Source: an uncultured Bdellovibrionales bacterium
GTDB lineage: Bacteria; Bdellovibrionota; Bdellovibrionia; Bdellovibrionales; JAMPXM01
Assembly (NCBI GenBank): GCA_937927435.1
Contig: CALBDW010000122.1
Coordinates: forward strand, 1 to 23,168
Length of the DNA stretch: 23,168 bases
Direction: 5' to 3'
The notes beneath the pieces are model-generated. The model was given only the letters and a program-made list of their open reading frames with translations, was not told where the DNA came from and did no database searches. Positions 7,365 to 14,736 of the stretch are shown piece after piece; within the stretch, counting starts at the first letter, position 1, and the number at the start of each line of letters is the position of its first letter. The position numbers and the translations under genes were made by a program.

Positions 7365-7629
7365 TTTCCTCTTTAAGTTCTTTACCCACTTTGAAGAACG
7401 GCAGCTTTTTTTCTTGGACGTTGATCACTTCTCCCGTCCGGGGGTTCCGGCCCTTGTAAGCGCCATAGTAGCGGTTCACGAACGAACCGAAGCCGCGAAT
7501 TTCGATTCGGTCGTTCCGCATGAGGGCTTCGATCATGGAGTCAAAGATCGTGTTGACTACCGTCTCCGCTTTGACGCGGGTGATGCCGGCTTTTTCCGAA
7601 ACCAGATTAATAAGGTCAGCTTTTGTCAT
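7348..7629 (-). CDS. HU/IHF-family DNA-binding protein
   Basis: A 93-residue bacterial DNA-bending protein with the complete family layout: N-terminal helices (TKADLINLVSEKAGITRVKA), then IEIRGFGSF leading into the beta arm, the signature GRNPRTGEVINV (about 61-72), and the closing PFFKVGKELKEEIN. It has the proline at the arm tip. It binds DNA as a dimer and bends it, acting in nucleoid structure and recombination. Assignment to HU or an IHF subunit is not safe from sequence alone, although the length and TKADLI start are IHF-alpha-like. A strong sigma-70-type promoter lies upstream (7724-7753), giving a leader of about 88 bases. The last 17 bases overlap the 3' end of the convergent EpmA-like gene. 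Confidence 0.93.
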   Translation of the reverse strand: MTKADLINLVSEKAGITRVKAETVVNTIFDSMIEALMRNDRIEIRGFGSFVNRYYGAYKGRNPRTGEVINVQEKKLPFFKVGKELKEEINKGP

Positions 7630-7674
7630 TGCATCTTTCCCTTGCCGCTAAAATGACCAGCTTACTCTTTGGTG

Positions 7675-7692
7675 AGCGGCCATCAGCGGCCA
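7675..7692 (-). repeat. Tandem 8-bp repeat in the HU-gene leader
   Basis: AGCGGCCA occurs twice on the plus strand (7675-7682 and 7685-7692), two bases apart, about 25-40 bases downstream of the predicted transcription start of the HU gene. A third GGCC (7697-7700) could pair with these copies to form small hairpins. It may be a leader structure or a protein site; the function is unknown. Confidence 0.4.
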
Positions 7693-7723
7693 ACATGGCC
7701 CATAACTGTTTGAAACCATTCAA

Positions 7724-7753
7724 ATTATAGAAGGATTGCGGAATCTAGTCCAA
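7724..7753 (-). promoter_or_regulatory. Sigma-70-type promoter of the HU/IHF gene
   Basis: On the minus strand TTGGAC (7748-7753) and a perfect TATAAT (7724-7729) are separated by 18 bases. Transcription would start near 7717 and read into the HU/IHF gene. It is the best -10 match noticed in the window. Confidence 0.75.
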
Positions 7754-7793
7754 CCGGATTTTGTCGAGACGCCATGCGACAACACCCGGTGTT

Positions 7794-9128
7794 TCAAAGT
7801 GATTCGTCGTCGGAGACCAAACCCCGTTCGTAGTGTTCGATCAGGTAGGAGGTCGACGCAACGATCAGGACGAAAAGATTGGTCGCGGTCGGTTCGCTGA
7901 ATGTCGACCAATACAGGCCTGACATGTGGAAGGCGACCTGGCTGGCCAATGACCCGATCAGGAGAACCCGATGCCAGTAGTGGGAAGACGGGATTTCTTT
8001 CAAACCGCGGTAGCTGCTCAGTAGAAAACCCAAAATAAAAAGCAGGTAAAAACCGAGGCCGAGGATTCCAGATTGCGCGAGGATATCGAAATAAACGTTT
8101 CCGTTTCCGGGATCCAGATTCGCGCGCTCTTGGGCCTTCCCGCCGGCGCCGAGCCACATGTTTTCCTGCCAGAGTTGAACTTGCGAATTGATTTGGCTGC
8201 GTTGCTGTTCCGCGCGGACCTCCTCGCTGACCTGAACCGAGGAAATCAGAGTCTCGGGCGATTCGTAGGAAAGAAGCACGACGGCTGAGAAGAAGGCCGC
8301 GATAGCGATAAGGACGCCAAGGAGACGGCGCGGCTGCATGAAGGCGGCGACGAGAACCCCGCTTAAAGCCGCGCCCCAAAGACCGGGGCGATAGGTCCAA
8401 AAAACGCCGAGCAGCAGAAGAAGCGCCAGAGCGAGGGGAATGTATCTCTGAAGACGTGGAGCTTTGCGATGGGCGCACAGATAAGCGGCGATCGGAAACG
8501 GAGCGCTCATCGCCATAAGGGTTGCGAAGATCTCCGGCCGAGTGAAAAAGCCGTTTGCGACGAAAAACACGCTTGATGGAACCGGTGCGGAGGGAAGCTC
8601 CGCACTTCGAAGCAGGTCCATACCGGTGAAGTGTTGCCAGACTCCGTAGAGACAAACGCCGCCGGCGGCGAAAAGCAGGAGAGCGAAAACCCGGTTAAGG
8701 CCGGGGAAAAGCTCCCAACAGTAAGTCATCAGATAAACAAGCAGAACCCAACGGACGCCGCTAAGACTGGCAAGGCTTTCAAGTGCCGAGTCGGAAGTGA
8801 AAGCGGAGCAAAGACAAACGATTGCGTAGCCGATAAGGAAGAGGTCGCCGCCGATGGTAAAAAGTTTGATCTCCCGAGCGGAAGAAAAACGGTCTGCGAC
8901 GATGTAAACCAAAGTCAGGAGTGCGCAACCCCAAGCCGCGATTTCGGACCCGGTGCGGGAAAGGAACGTCACGATCGCATAAGACCACATCAAATACGGA
9001 ACCGGAGTTCCGAAGATGAGTTTCAGATAATAGACGATCCAGTCCTGCGGGGTTCGGATTTCGTAATCATGAACCCAGCGGCCGGTGACACGTTCATGGG
9101 ATTTTGCGCTGGGAGTTATGATCGCCAT
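7794..9128 (-). CDS. O-antigen ligase / polymerase-like (WaaL/Wzy) membrane protein
   Basis: A 444-residue polytopic inner-membrane protein with about ten or more hydrophobic segments between residues 30 and 430. The order of features fits the Wzy_C / O-antigen ligase family: clustered N-terminal membrane helices, a WTYRPGLWGA segment (about 262-271, corresponding to the family's Arg-x-x-Trp region), a large non-membrane loop (about 305-355) containing QLWQENMWLGAGG, then NVYFDILAQSGILGLGFYL, the site where the family usually has His-Asn. Here that His position is Gly. Two glycosyltransferase genes immediately upstream (23-bp gap to the nearer) support a role in joining or polymerising surface glycans. 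Ligase and polymerase cannot be told apart from sequence alone. The start ATG has only a weak AGG upstream, consistent with translation from an operon message. Confidence 0.82.
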   Translation of the reverse strand: MAIITPSAKSHERVTGRWVHDYEIRTPQDWIVYYLKLIFGTPVPYLMWSYAIVTFLSRTGSEIAAWGCALLTLVYIVADRFSSAREIKLFTIGGDLFLIGYAIVCLCSAFTSDSALESLASLSGVRWVLLVYLMTYCWELFPGLNRVFALLLFAAGGVCLYGVWQHFTGMDLLRSAELPSAPVPSSVFFVANGFFTRPEIFATLMAMSAPFPIAAYLCAHRKAPRLQRYIPLALALLLLLGVFWTYRPGLWGAALSGVLVAAFMQPRRLLGVLIAIAAFFSAVVLLSYESPETLISSVQVSEEVRAEQQRSQINSQVQLWQENMWLGAGGKAQERANLDPGNGNVYFDILAQSGILGLGFYLLFILGFLLSSYRGLKEIPSSHYWHRVLLIGSLASQVAFHMSGLYWSTFSEPTATNLFVLIVASTSYLIEHYERGLVSDDESL

Positions 9129-9151
9129 TTCAAACCTAAATCAAATCCGCT

Positions 9152-10444
9152 TCAGGGCCATGCAAAGAGTTTCGCAAAGATGGATTCTTGCACTTTATAA
9201 TAGCCGGTACTTTTGAGGATTGCATAGTAGGCTTTGAGAGTTTCGCCGACCATTTTCTGCGGACTGAAAAGATCCAAGACTTTTTGTCGTGCCATTTCTC
9301 CGATTTCCGCGATCGGCAACTTGTCGGCGAAAATATCGAGCAAGAGTCCCGTCAGTTCGGGGATGTCAGCCGGCCGGATGAGAAAACCGTCCCGGCTGTG
9401 TTCGACGATCGAGGCCATGGGGCTCACTTCGGAGCCTATAATGACCTTCTTCTGCGCCATCGCTTCGAGCAAAGAGGGTTCGAAACCGGTCGTCCGAGAA
9501 CTTAAGTTCACGAGCACGTCCGCAAGCGCGATATAATCGGGAAGTTCCGATACCTTGATTTCGCCGGTCATGATGACTTTGCTACCGAGTGCGCGGTCCA
9601 ACATGGCGCGTTCGATCTCTTTGAACTTCGGACCGTTGCCGACGATGATCAGACGCGAGTTCGGCTTCTTGATGACGACTTGTTCGAACGCGCTCAGAAG
9701 ATTCACGACCGCTTCGGTTTCGGTCATGTCGATGACCGTCGCGGCGACTTTCGCCGTTTCCGGTATGCCGAGTTTCCGGCGCAGTTCTTCGGAACGTTGC
9801 CTTGTGGCCAGATCGCCGATTTCGATTCCGTAAGGAACCGTGTGGATTCGTGAATCCGGGTACAGATAGTAGCGTTCGAGCGCGATGCGTTCGCGGGGAG
9901 TCGCGACGAAAACGCCGTCGGCGGTTTTCAGAAGCTGGCGGTCGCCGCCGTAATAGGTGCTGAGATATTTGTAACCGACAGCGAGGGATGTCCGGATAAT
10001 GCTGCCGAGCGACTCTTGGCTCATGCCCATGAGCGCGAAGATTTCCGACATGCGGGTGGCCGCGACATCGTAGGCCACGGCGACCCGGTAATCGTCCTTG
10101 TGGAGCCCGATGCGGAGCGCGGAATTATCCACGCTGTGGACGAGGTGGAACGGTCGGCTCCGATGCAACTCGATAAACTTGGCTTTTACGAGATCGGGAA
10201 AAGGGTCCCGTCGCGCCCGTGCCTGGCGGCTTTCCATGAGGAAGTGAATTTTGACTCCTTCTTGCTCAAGTTCAGTCCGACCTTCCGGGTTCTCGGCGGC
10301 CAAAACCGTCACTTGATGGTCGCGCGCGGCCAATCCTCGAGCGATCAGGCGCAAAAAGCTAAAACCTGCGGCGCGACCCATAATCGGGTATTGCCGGGCG
10401 ACAAGGCAGACGTTGAGTTTGTCGGGAATCGGTGGTCGCGCCAT
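9152..10444 (-). CDS. GT-B fold glycosyltransferase, family 4-like
   Basis: A 430-residue GT4-type glycosyltransferase that would transfer a sugar from a nucleotide donor to a glycan or lipid carrier. The N-terminal acceptor domain starts with LNVCLVARQYPIMGRAAGFS and the Gly-rich loop. The C-terminal donor domain includes RLIIVGNGPKFKEIE (about 274-288), VIMTGEIKVSELPDYIALADVLVN-type sequence and FEPSLLEAMAQKKVIIGSEV, ending with a long helix. The usual first Glu of the EX7E motif is replaced by Thr (TGFEPSLLE). The frame opens at a TTG at 10453; I prefer the ATG at 10444, although neither has a clear ribosome binding site. It lies 30 bp downstream of a second glycosyltransferase and 23 bp upstream of the ligase-like gene. 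Donor and acceptor are unknown. Confidence 0.88.
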   Translation of the reverse strand: MARPPIPDKLNVCLVARQYPIMGRAAGFSFLRLIARGLAARDHQVTVLAAENPEGRTELEQEGVKIHFLMESRQARARRDPFPDLVKAKFIELHRSRPFHLVHSVDNSALRIGLHKDDYRVAVAYDVAATRMSEIFALMGMSQESLGSIIRTSLAVGYKYLSTYYGGDRQLLKTADGVFVATPRERIALERYYLYPDSRIHTVPYGIEIGDLATRQRSEELRRKLGIPETAKVAATVIDMTETEAVVNLLSAFEQVVIKKPNSRLIIVGNGPKFKEIERAMLDRALGSKVIMTGEIKVSELPDYIALADVLVNLSSRTTGFEPSLLEAMAQKKVIIGSEVSPMASIVEHSRDGFLIRPADIPELTGLLLDIFADKLPIAEIGEMARQKVLDLFSPQKMVGETLKAYYAILKSTGYYKVQESIFAKLFAWP

Positions 10445-10474
10445 CTCGGGCAAGTCTAATGGAGGCGAGAGGAG

Positions 10475-11626
10475 TCAAGCAAGCAATCTCGCGTAGAGCC
10501 GTGTGATGGCGTTACCGGGTTGATCGATCGCTTCCCGGCGCGCGAATTCGGAAAGACGCGCGCGAATGCGCTCAACAAGAGTCGCTGAATCGAGAGCTTC
10601 CGAAACGGACCTGGACCAATCGCGTGCGTCCGTGGTTGTGATCCAAGCATTTTCGCCGTGGACCCAGTTGAGGGAGTCAAGGCGGGCTTGTTCTGAATTC
10701 AGAATGGGAAGAGTGAAAACTTCGAGTGCGGTTCGTGTCAGCCGTGCAGATGAAAGCGATTCGATCGGGAGTGAAGCGAGGAAGACGAATTTCGCCAACG
10801 AGAGGCAGCCCTTTTCCTCAAAGACCGTCAAGGGACCGGTGAAAAGAACTCGCTCACCGGTTTTTTCGAAAGTTCGGAGTAGTTGGTGCCGGATTCGCCG
10901 GGCGACGCCGCTCCAGCTTCCCCCGAAAACGATAGCCACCTTGGGGTGCTTTTCAAGAACGGCAGCGAGCGCCTGAAACAAGCCGGCTGGGTCCCGGTGA
11001 GCTCCCACGTCGCCGGGCACGAAGACCAGTTCGCGATCGCTTGAAAACTCTTTCACGTTCTCAAGAAGGGGTGATGAGACCGCCTCGTCTTCCTGCTCTT
11101 GGTAAACCGGTGCGGGCAGCGGGAGGACGGCGAGCTCCGGTTTCCGTGAGAACCGGGAGAAAAAATCCTCCAAGAGCTTCAACTGAGGTTCGTTTGATAC
11201 GGTTACCGCGTCGCTGATGAGCAGAAGGGCGCGGTGCTTTTTCAGTCTGTCGCCGCGCACGTCATAAAATGAAGTAACAAGGGGCGGATTGCCGAAGAGT
11301 GATTTGAGCGAAGCAAGAGCGCTCATCGCGTTGGTGAAGCCCTGAACCGCTTCCGCTCTCGGCTCTACGACGTGGAGGATCTCCGGGCGAAACTCCATTA
11401 ATAGTGGCATCGCGCGCGGGACTTCCAGCCAGCTCCACGAATGAAACGGTCTTAATATTTGAATGCGGGGATGCGACGGAGGAAGTCCTCCTCCCGAACG
11501 GTAAGTTGAAAACACGCGGATCTCGTGTTGTTGGTCCGCAAGGCTTCGGATGAGTTCATAAGAAAAGCCTGAGACCGGATCATCATCAGGTGGCAATCGT
11601 TCGTTGAGAAACGCGATTCTTGCCAT
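10475..11626 (-). CDS. Divergent GT-B glycosyltransferase-like protein
   Basis: A 383-residue protein with the outline of a family 4 glycosyltransferase: a start ARIAFLNERLPPDDDPVSG with the acceptor-side loop, HEIRVFST, RPEILHVVEPRA, then a donor-side half with ELVFVPGDVGAHRDPAGLFQAL and KVAIVFGGSWSG (both typical of Rossmann-like GT-B halves) and VLFTGPLTVFEEKG. The nucleotide-sugar motif is degraded: where EX7E is expected there is SSARLTRTALEVFTLPIL. It may still be active with an altered donor site, or may act as a non-catalytic partner of the next gene. The ATG follows the Nudix stop by only five bases and has little ribosome binding site of its own, suggesting translational coupling. 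Confidence 0.72.
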   Translation of the reverse strand: MARIAFLNERLPPDDDPVSGFSYELIRSLADQQHEIRVFSTYRSGGGLPPSHPRIQILRPFHSWSWLEVPRAMPLLMEFRPEILHVVEPRAEAVQGFTNAMSALASLKSLFGNPPLVTSFYDVRGDRLKKHRALLLISDAVTVSNEPQLKLLEDFFSRFSRKPELAVLPLPAPVYQEQEDEAVSSPLLENVKEFSSDRELVFVPGDVGAHRDPAGLFQALAAVLEKHPKVAIVFGGSWSGVARRIRHQLLRTFEKTGERVLFTGPLTVFEEKGCLSLAKFVFLASLPIESLSSARLTRTALEVFTLPILNSEQARLDSLNWVHGENAWITTTDARDWSRSVSEALDSATLVERIRARLSEFARREAIDQPGNAITRLYARLLA

Positions 11627-11631
11627 GGCCG

Positions 11632-12042
11632 TTAAGCCTGAAGGATCTCGAGGAGGCGGTCCAGGATTTTCTTGTTGGCATCGGGAATTCTGAGGTTTCT
11701 CAGCTCTGCGGGTTCAATCCAGCGCAGTTCCATGTGGTGCACAGGCTTCACTTCCCCGCGCCAGAAAAGCACTTCGTAAAAGAGAATGAGAATTCCGGTA
11801 TCGCTGTACGAGTGCGTGCTGGCGAACTTGAGGGCGCCGATATCCGCTTCGATTCCGAGTTCTTCTTTCAGTTCGCGCGCCAACGCCTGTTCGGGAGTTT
11901 CGTCGCGCTCGATTTTTCCACCGGGGAATTCCCACTGTCCCGCGAGAGTGGATCCACTCGGCCGTTGGCCGACCAGGACTTTCCCGTTCTTTCTGAGAAG
12001 TCCTGTGACAACTGGTATCCAATTGATGCGTTTCGAAGGCAT
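11632..12042 (-). CDS. Nudix hydrolase, MutT-like
   Basis: A 136-residue Nudix pyrophosphohydrolase with an intact Nudix box: Gly42, Glu48, Arg56-Glu57, Glu60-Glu61 and Gly63 in GKIERDETPEQALARELKEE followed by LGI. The preceding LAGQWEFPGGK is typical of MutT/8-oxo-dGTP diphosphatases, which cleanse the nucleotide pool, so this is the most likely activity. Nudix enzymes also act on nucleotide sugars, and the position at the head of a glycosyltransferase cluster leaves that open. The stop codon lies five bases before the next gene's ATG, so the genes are co-transcribed. GGGGA eight bases before the ATG is a modest ribosome binding site. The gene begins 65 bp after pyrD. Confidence 0.88.
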   Translation of the reverse strand: MPSKRINWIPVVTGLLRKNGKVLVGQRPSGSTLAGQWEFPGGKIERDETPEQALARELKEELGIEADIGALKFASTHSYSDTGILILFYEVLFWRGEVKPVHHMELRWIEPAELRNLRIPDANKKILDRLLEILQA

Positions 12043-12107
12043 GCGTACGTCCCCGGATGCTCACGTCGCAAGAGCGTCGACCCCGGATAGTTTCGCATAG
12101 GTGTCGC

Positions 12108-13112
12108 CTAAACGCGATTGGTATTTGCGGTCTCCCGCATGAATTTGGCGACGCGCGAAAAGAACCAAGGGCCTTCAAATACCAAACCGGAATAAACCTG
12201 AACGAGGTCTGCGCCCAAAGTTATTCTCTCTTGGATATCCTCGGCGGTCATAACGCCTCCAACTGAAACGATGAGCAGATCGTGGCGTGTCGAACCGAGA
12301 AGCGAACTCAGCTGCTTCAAAACGTTCTTCGAGCGCTCGGCGAGGGGGCGTCCCGAAACGCCGCCTTCGGTCGGGAACTTCATACCGGGCTCGCGCGCAA
12401 GTGTCGTGTTCGTGGCGATAAAGCCGTCGATGCCGACTCGAACCGCAGTCGAGACGACGAACTCGAGGCTTTCTGAGTCCAAATCGGGACTGAGTTTCAA
12501 CAGAATCGGAGCACGGCGGGAGGTGCGTATGGTGCGCGCTTCAATGAGTGTTTCGATAAAGGGACGAAATTGATCAGGTTTAAAAAGCTCACGCAGGCCG
12601 GCCGTGTTCGGGGAGCTGATATTGACCACCCAGGCGTCGGCCAAATCCCCGAGAGTTTCGATGCACTCGACGTAATCGTGAACGGCCGATTCGTTAGGAG
12701 TGGTCCGGTTTTTCCCGATATTCACGAAAATCGGGGTGGGCCGCTCTTTCGGTAAATCGAGGAGATTGGCGCGAACATGCCAGGCGCCTTTGCTCGGAAA
12801 TCCCATCCGGTTCCAGAGAGCGCGCCGTTCGAGATCGCGGTCGACGATGGGGCCGGGATTGGGGCCTTGAGGTTTCGGAGTGACGGTTCCGATTTCGATA
12901 AAGCCGGGCCCGAAGGTCCACCACTCTTCGATCATCGCGCCGTCTTTGTCCACTCCGCCAGCAATACCGAGACGGTTTTTGAATTCAAGGCCTCTCCATG
13001 TGAACGAATTCCATTCGGGAATATCGGTTTCGCGAAAGGCCGAAAGCAATTGCAGGCCGAGAGGGAGAAGATCGTGCGCTCGTTTGGGAGAAAGGAGCAT
13101 CCAAGGTTTCAC
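12108..13112 (-). CDS. pyrD: Dihydroorotate dehydrogenase (quinone), class 2
   Basis: The fourth step of pyrimidine synthesis, oxidation of dihydroorotate with FMN and membrane quinone. The protein is 334 residues, the usual length for class 2. Motifs visible are SPKRAHDLL in the N-terminal membrane-contacting helices, GIAGGVDKDG, NRMGFPSKG, and the FMN/substrate segment NISSPNTAGLR with the catalytic Ser that separates class 2 from the Cys-using class 1. Next come SGRPLAERS and the phosphate-binding end SVGGVMTAEDIQERI plus VQVYSGLVFEGP. The reading frame is open far upstream because it shadows the gdh gene. The start is taken as the GTG at 13112, which has AGGA nine bases before it; the ATG at 13100 has no ribosome binding site. 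It follows the gdh terminator, so it needs its own promoter or read-through; I could not identify a convincing promoter. Confidence 0.95.
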   Translation of the reverse strand: MKPWMLLSPKRAHDLLPLGLQLLSAFRETDIPEWNSFTWRGLEFKNRLGIAGGVDKDGAMIEEWWTFGPGFIEIGTVTPKPQGPNPGPIVDRDLERRALWNRMGFPSKGAWHVRANLLDLPKERPTPIFVNIGKNRTTPNESAVHDYVECIETLGDLADAWVVNISSPNTAGLRELFKPDQFRPFIETLIEARTIRTSRRAPILLKLSPDLDSESLEFVVSTAVRVGIDGFIATNTTLAREPGMKFPTEGGVSGRPLAERSKNVLKQLSSLLGSTRHDLLIVSVGGVMTAEDIQERITLGADLVQVYSGLVFEGPWFFSRVAKFMRETANTNRV

Positions 13113-13144
13113 GAGAGGCCGTCCTTGCTTGATCTTGATTCGGA

Positions 13145-13175
13145 TAAAAAAAGAGGCGCCGGTTGGGCGCCCCTT
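13145..13175 (-). terminator. Intrinsic terminator of the glutamate dehydrogenase gene
   Basis: Read on the minus strand, GGGGCGCC and GGCGCCTC form an 8-bp GC-rich stem (one G-T pair) with a five- to six-base loop, followed at once by TTTTTTT. It begins about 15 bases after the gdh stop codon. On the plus strand the mirrored side also has a T-run, but no plus-strand gene ends here. Confidence 0.85.
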
Positions 13176-13189
13176 TTTATCGGCGGAAA

Positions 13190-14446
13190 TCAACGAGGAT
13201 AGAGTCCTCTGAGCAACATTGCCCGCTCGAGGCGCTGAACCGATTGCGCCATCGCGGCCGTGCGCATGTCGATTTTCTTTTCTTCTTTGAGGGCCCAAAC
13301 TTTTTCGAACGCGTTCGTGATGATGAGCTTCATCTTCGCGTTCACTTCGTCTTCGGTCCAGAAGTAGTGCTGCAGGCCCTGGACCCACTCGAAGTAAGAA
13401 ACGATCACGCCGCCGCCGTTGGCGAGAATATCGGGAACCGTGATGATGCCGCGCTCGTGCAGGATTTTCGTCGCTGCTTCCGTCACGGGACCATTCGCGC
13501 CTTCGACGATGAATCTCGCCTGGATCTTGTGCGCGTTCGCTTCGGTGATCACGTTTTCGAGTGCGCACGGCGACAGCACGTCGCACTTCAACGTGAGAAG
13601 TTCGTCGTTTCCGATCGGGTCCGCTTTCGGATAGCCTTTCAGCACTTTGTGTTCGGAAACGTATTTGACGACATCCGGAATATCGAGGCCGCCGGCGTTG
13701 TAGATCCCGCCGCTCACGTCGCTGACCGCGACCACCTTCGCTCCCCGCTCATGAGCGTAAAGAGCGGCGTGCATACCGACGTTACCGAAACCTTGGATGG
13801 CGACCGTCGAGCCTTCGAGGCGGCTCTTGTGCTTCGCCAAGATGTTTTCCATTGTGAACACGACGCCGAGACCGGTGGCGCCGACACGGCCGAGCGAACC
13901 GCCGATTTCAATCGGCTTGCCGGTGACGACGCCCGGCTGGGCGTAACCGACTTCTTGCGAATACGTGTCCATGATCCACGCCATCGTTTGCGCATCGGTT
14001 CCCATGTCGGGTGCGGGAATATCGATGTGCGGGCCGATCGCCTGGCCGAGTTCGGACGTGAACCGGCGGGTGAGGTTTTGTTTTTCCGTGCGCGAAAGTT
14101 GTGTCGGGTCGACGCGCACACCGCCTTTACCGCCGCCCAAAGGCAGGTTGAGCAGCGAACACTTGAACGTCATCAAAGTCGCCAGCGCGGCGACTTCGGA
14201 AAGTGTCACGTCTTGGTGATAGCGGATTCCTCCCTTGTACGGGCCGAGAGTTGAGCTGTGTTGAACACGGTAACCGGTGAAGACTTTTACACGGTAGTCG
14301 TCCATACGGACGGGAATGCTCACGATGATGGCGCGCTTCGGACGCTTCAAGCGTTCCAAAACGTTCGGATCGCAGTTAATAACCGCGGCTGCGTTCTCGA
14401 GAATCTTAATCGTATTCCTATATAATTCGCCTTCTGAAAAATCCAT
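13190..14446 (-). CDS. gdhA: Glutamate dehydrogenase (Glu/Leu/Phe/Val dehydrogenase family)
   Basis: Interconverts glutamate and 2-oxoglutarate plus ammonium using NAD(P). With 418 residues it matches the hexameric 410-450-residue type. Visible features are the substrate block GPYKGGIRYH (Lys about 71), GGGKGG (Lys about 107), catalytic Asp in PAPDMGTD (about 147), the Rossmann motif GFGNVG (about 219-224) and the closing EGANGPVTEAA. After the second Rossmann strand the sequence VVAVSDVSGG has an acidic residue, suggesting NAD preference, although that is inference. The frame is open to an ATG at 14497, but the ATG at 14446 has AGGAG exactly six bases upstream and gives a normal family N-terminus. 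A good promoter lies at 14562-14590 and a strong terminator follows. Leucine dehydrogenase is less likely because of the size and motif pattern. Confidence 0.93.
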   Translation of the reverse strand: MDFSEGELYRNTIKILENAAAVINCDPNVLERLKRPKRAIIVSIPVRMDDYRVKVFTGYRVQHSSTLGPYKGGIRYHQDVTLSEVAALATLMTFKCSLLNLPLGGGKGGVRVDPTQLSRTEKQNLTRRFTSELGQAIGPHIDIPAPDMGTDAQTMAWIMDTYSQEVGYAQPGVVTGKPIEIGGSLGRVGATGLGVVFTMENILAKHKSRLEGSTVAIQGFGNVGMHAALYAHERGAKVVAVSDVSGGIYNAGGLDIPDVVKYVSEHKVLKGYPKADPIGNDELLTLKCDVLSPCALENVITEANAHKIQARFIVEGANGPVTEAATKILHERGIITVPDILANGGGVIVSYFEWVQGLQHYFWTEDEVNAKMKLIITNAFEKVWALKEEKKIDMRTAAMAQSVQRLERAMLLRGLYPR

Positions 14447-14561
14447 TGCAAGCTCCTCGTTCCCGAGGTGTTCCGCTATCTTCTCCGCGAGACCCATTTG
14501 CAGAGTCTGAAGGCGGTCGAATGACGGCGGTGAACGGACCTCACGGATGATTCAGGCGCCC

Positions 14562-14590
14562 ATTAGACCCCTAGTGAAAGAGCTTTGCAA
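14562..14590 (-). promoter_or_regulatory. Promoter of the glutamate dehydrogenase gene
   Basis: On the minus strand TTGCAA (14585-14590) and TCTAAT (14562-14567, five of six matches to consensus) are separated by 17 bases. Transcription would start near 14555, giving a leader of about 110 bases before the ATG at 14446. Confidence 0.58.
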
Positions 14591-14598
14591 GGAAATGC

Positions 14599-14627
14599 TT
14601 GGCGGGGAGAAGGGGTTCCACTATCTT
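14599..14627 (+). promoter_or_regulatory. Candidate promoter of the heptose kinase gene
   Basis: TTGGCG (14599-14604) and TATCTT (14622-14627) are separated by 17 bases on the plus strand. It lies back to back with the gdh promoter, nine bases apart, so the two could share a regulator. Each element matches consensus at four of six positions. Confidence 0.42.
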
Positions 14628-14736
14628 GGGCTGACCGTTTGCGATTTTCCTCTCGCGTCGTGAGTGCGGTTTCCCGAAGTTTTTCGCTTGGATGCGAAAA
14701 CGGGGCCGCGTGATGTTCCCGGTAGGGGAGGTGCTC

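Noticed and set aside
7754..7793. A terminator hairpin (AACACC/GGTGTT) after the ligase-like gene
   Set aside because: The loop would be one to three bases and no T-run follows, so it is not convincing.
7720..8655. A 311-residue Arg/Ser-rich minus-strand frame overlapping the ligase-like gene
   Set aside because: It is out of frame with a membrane protein that has family motifs. The Arg/Ser-rich composition is typical of a shifted frame in GC-rich DNA.
12108..13586. A 492-residue frame that would fuse an Arg-rich N-terminus to dihydroorotate dehydrogenase
   Set aside because: The first 158 residues are the opposite-frame shadow of the gdh 3' end and cross its terminator. The family start and ribosome binding site fall at 13112.
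13163..14254. A 363-residue plus-strand frame opposite glutamate dehydrogenase
   Set aside because: Antisense to conserved gdh; it begins within the terminator, is rich in Arg/Asp/His and shows no motif.
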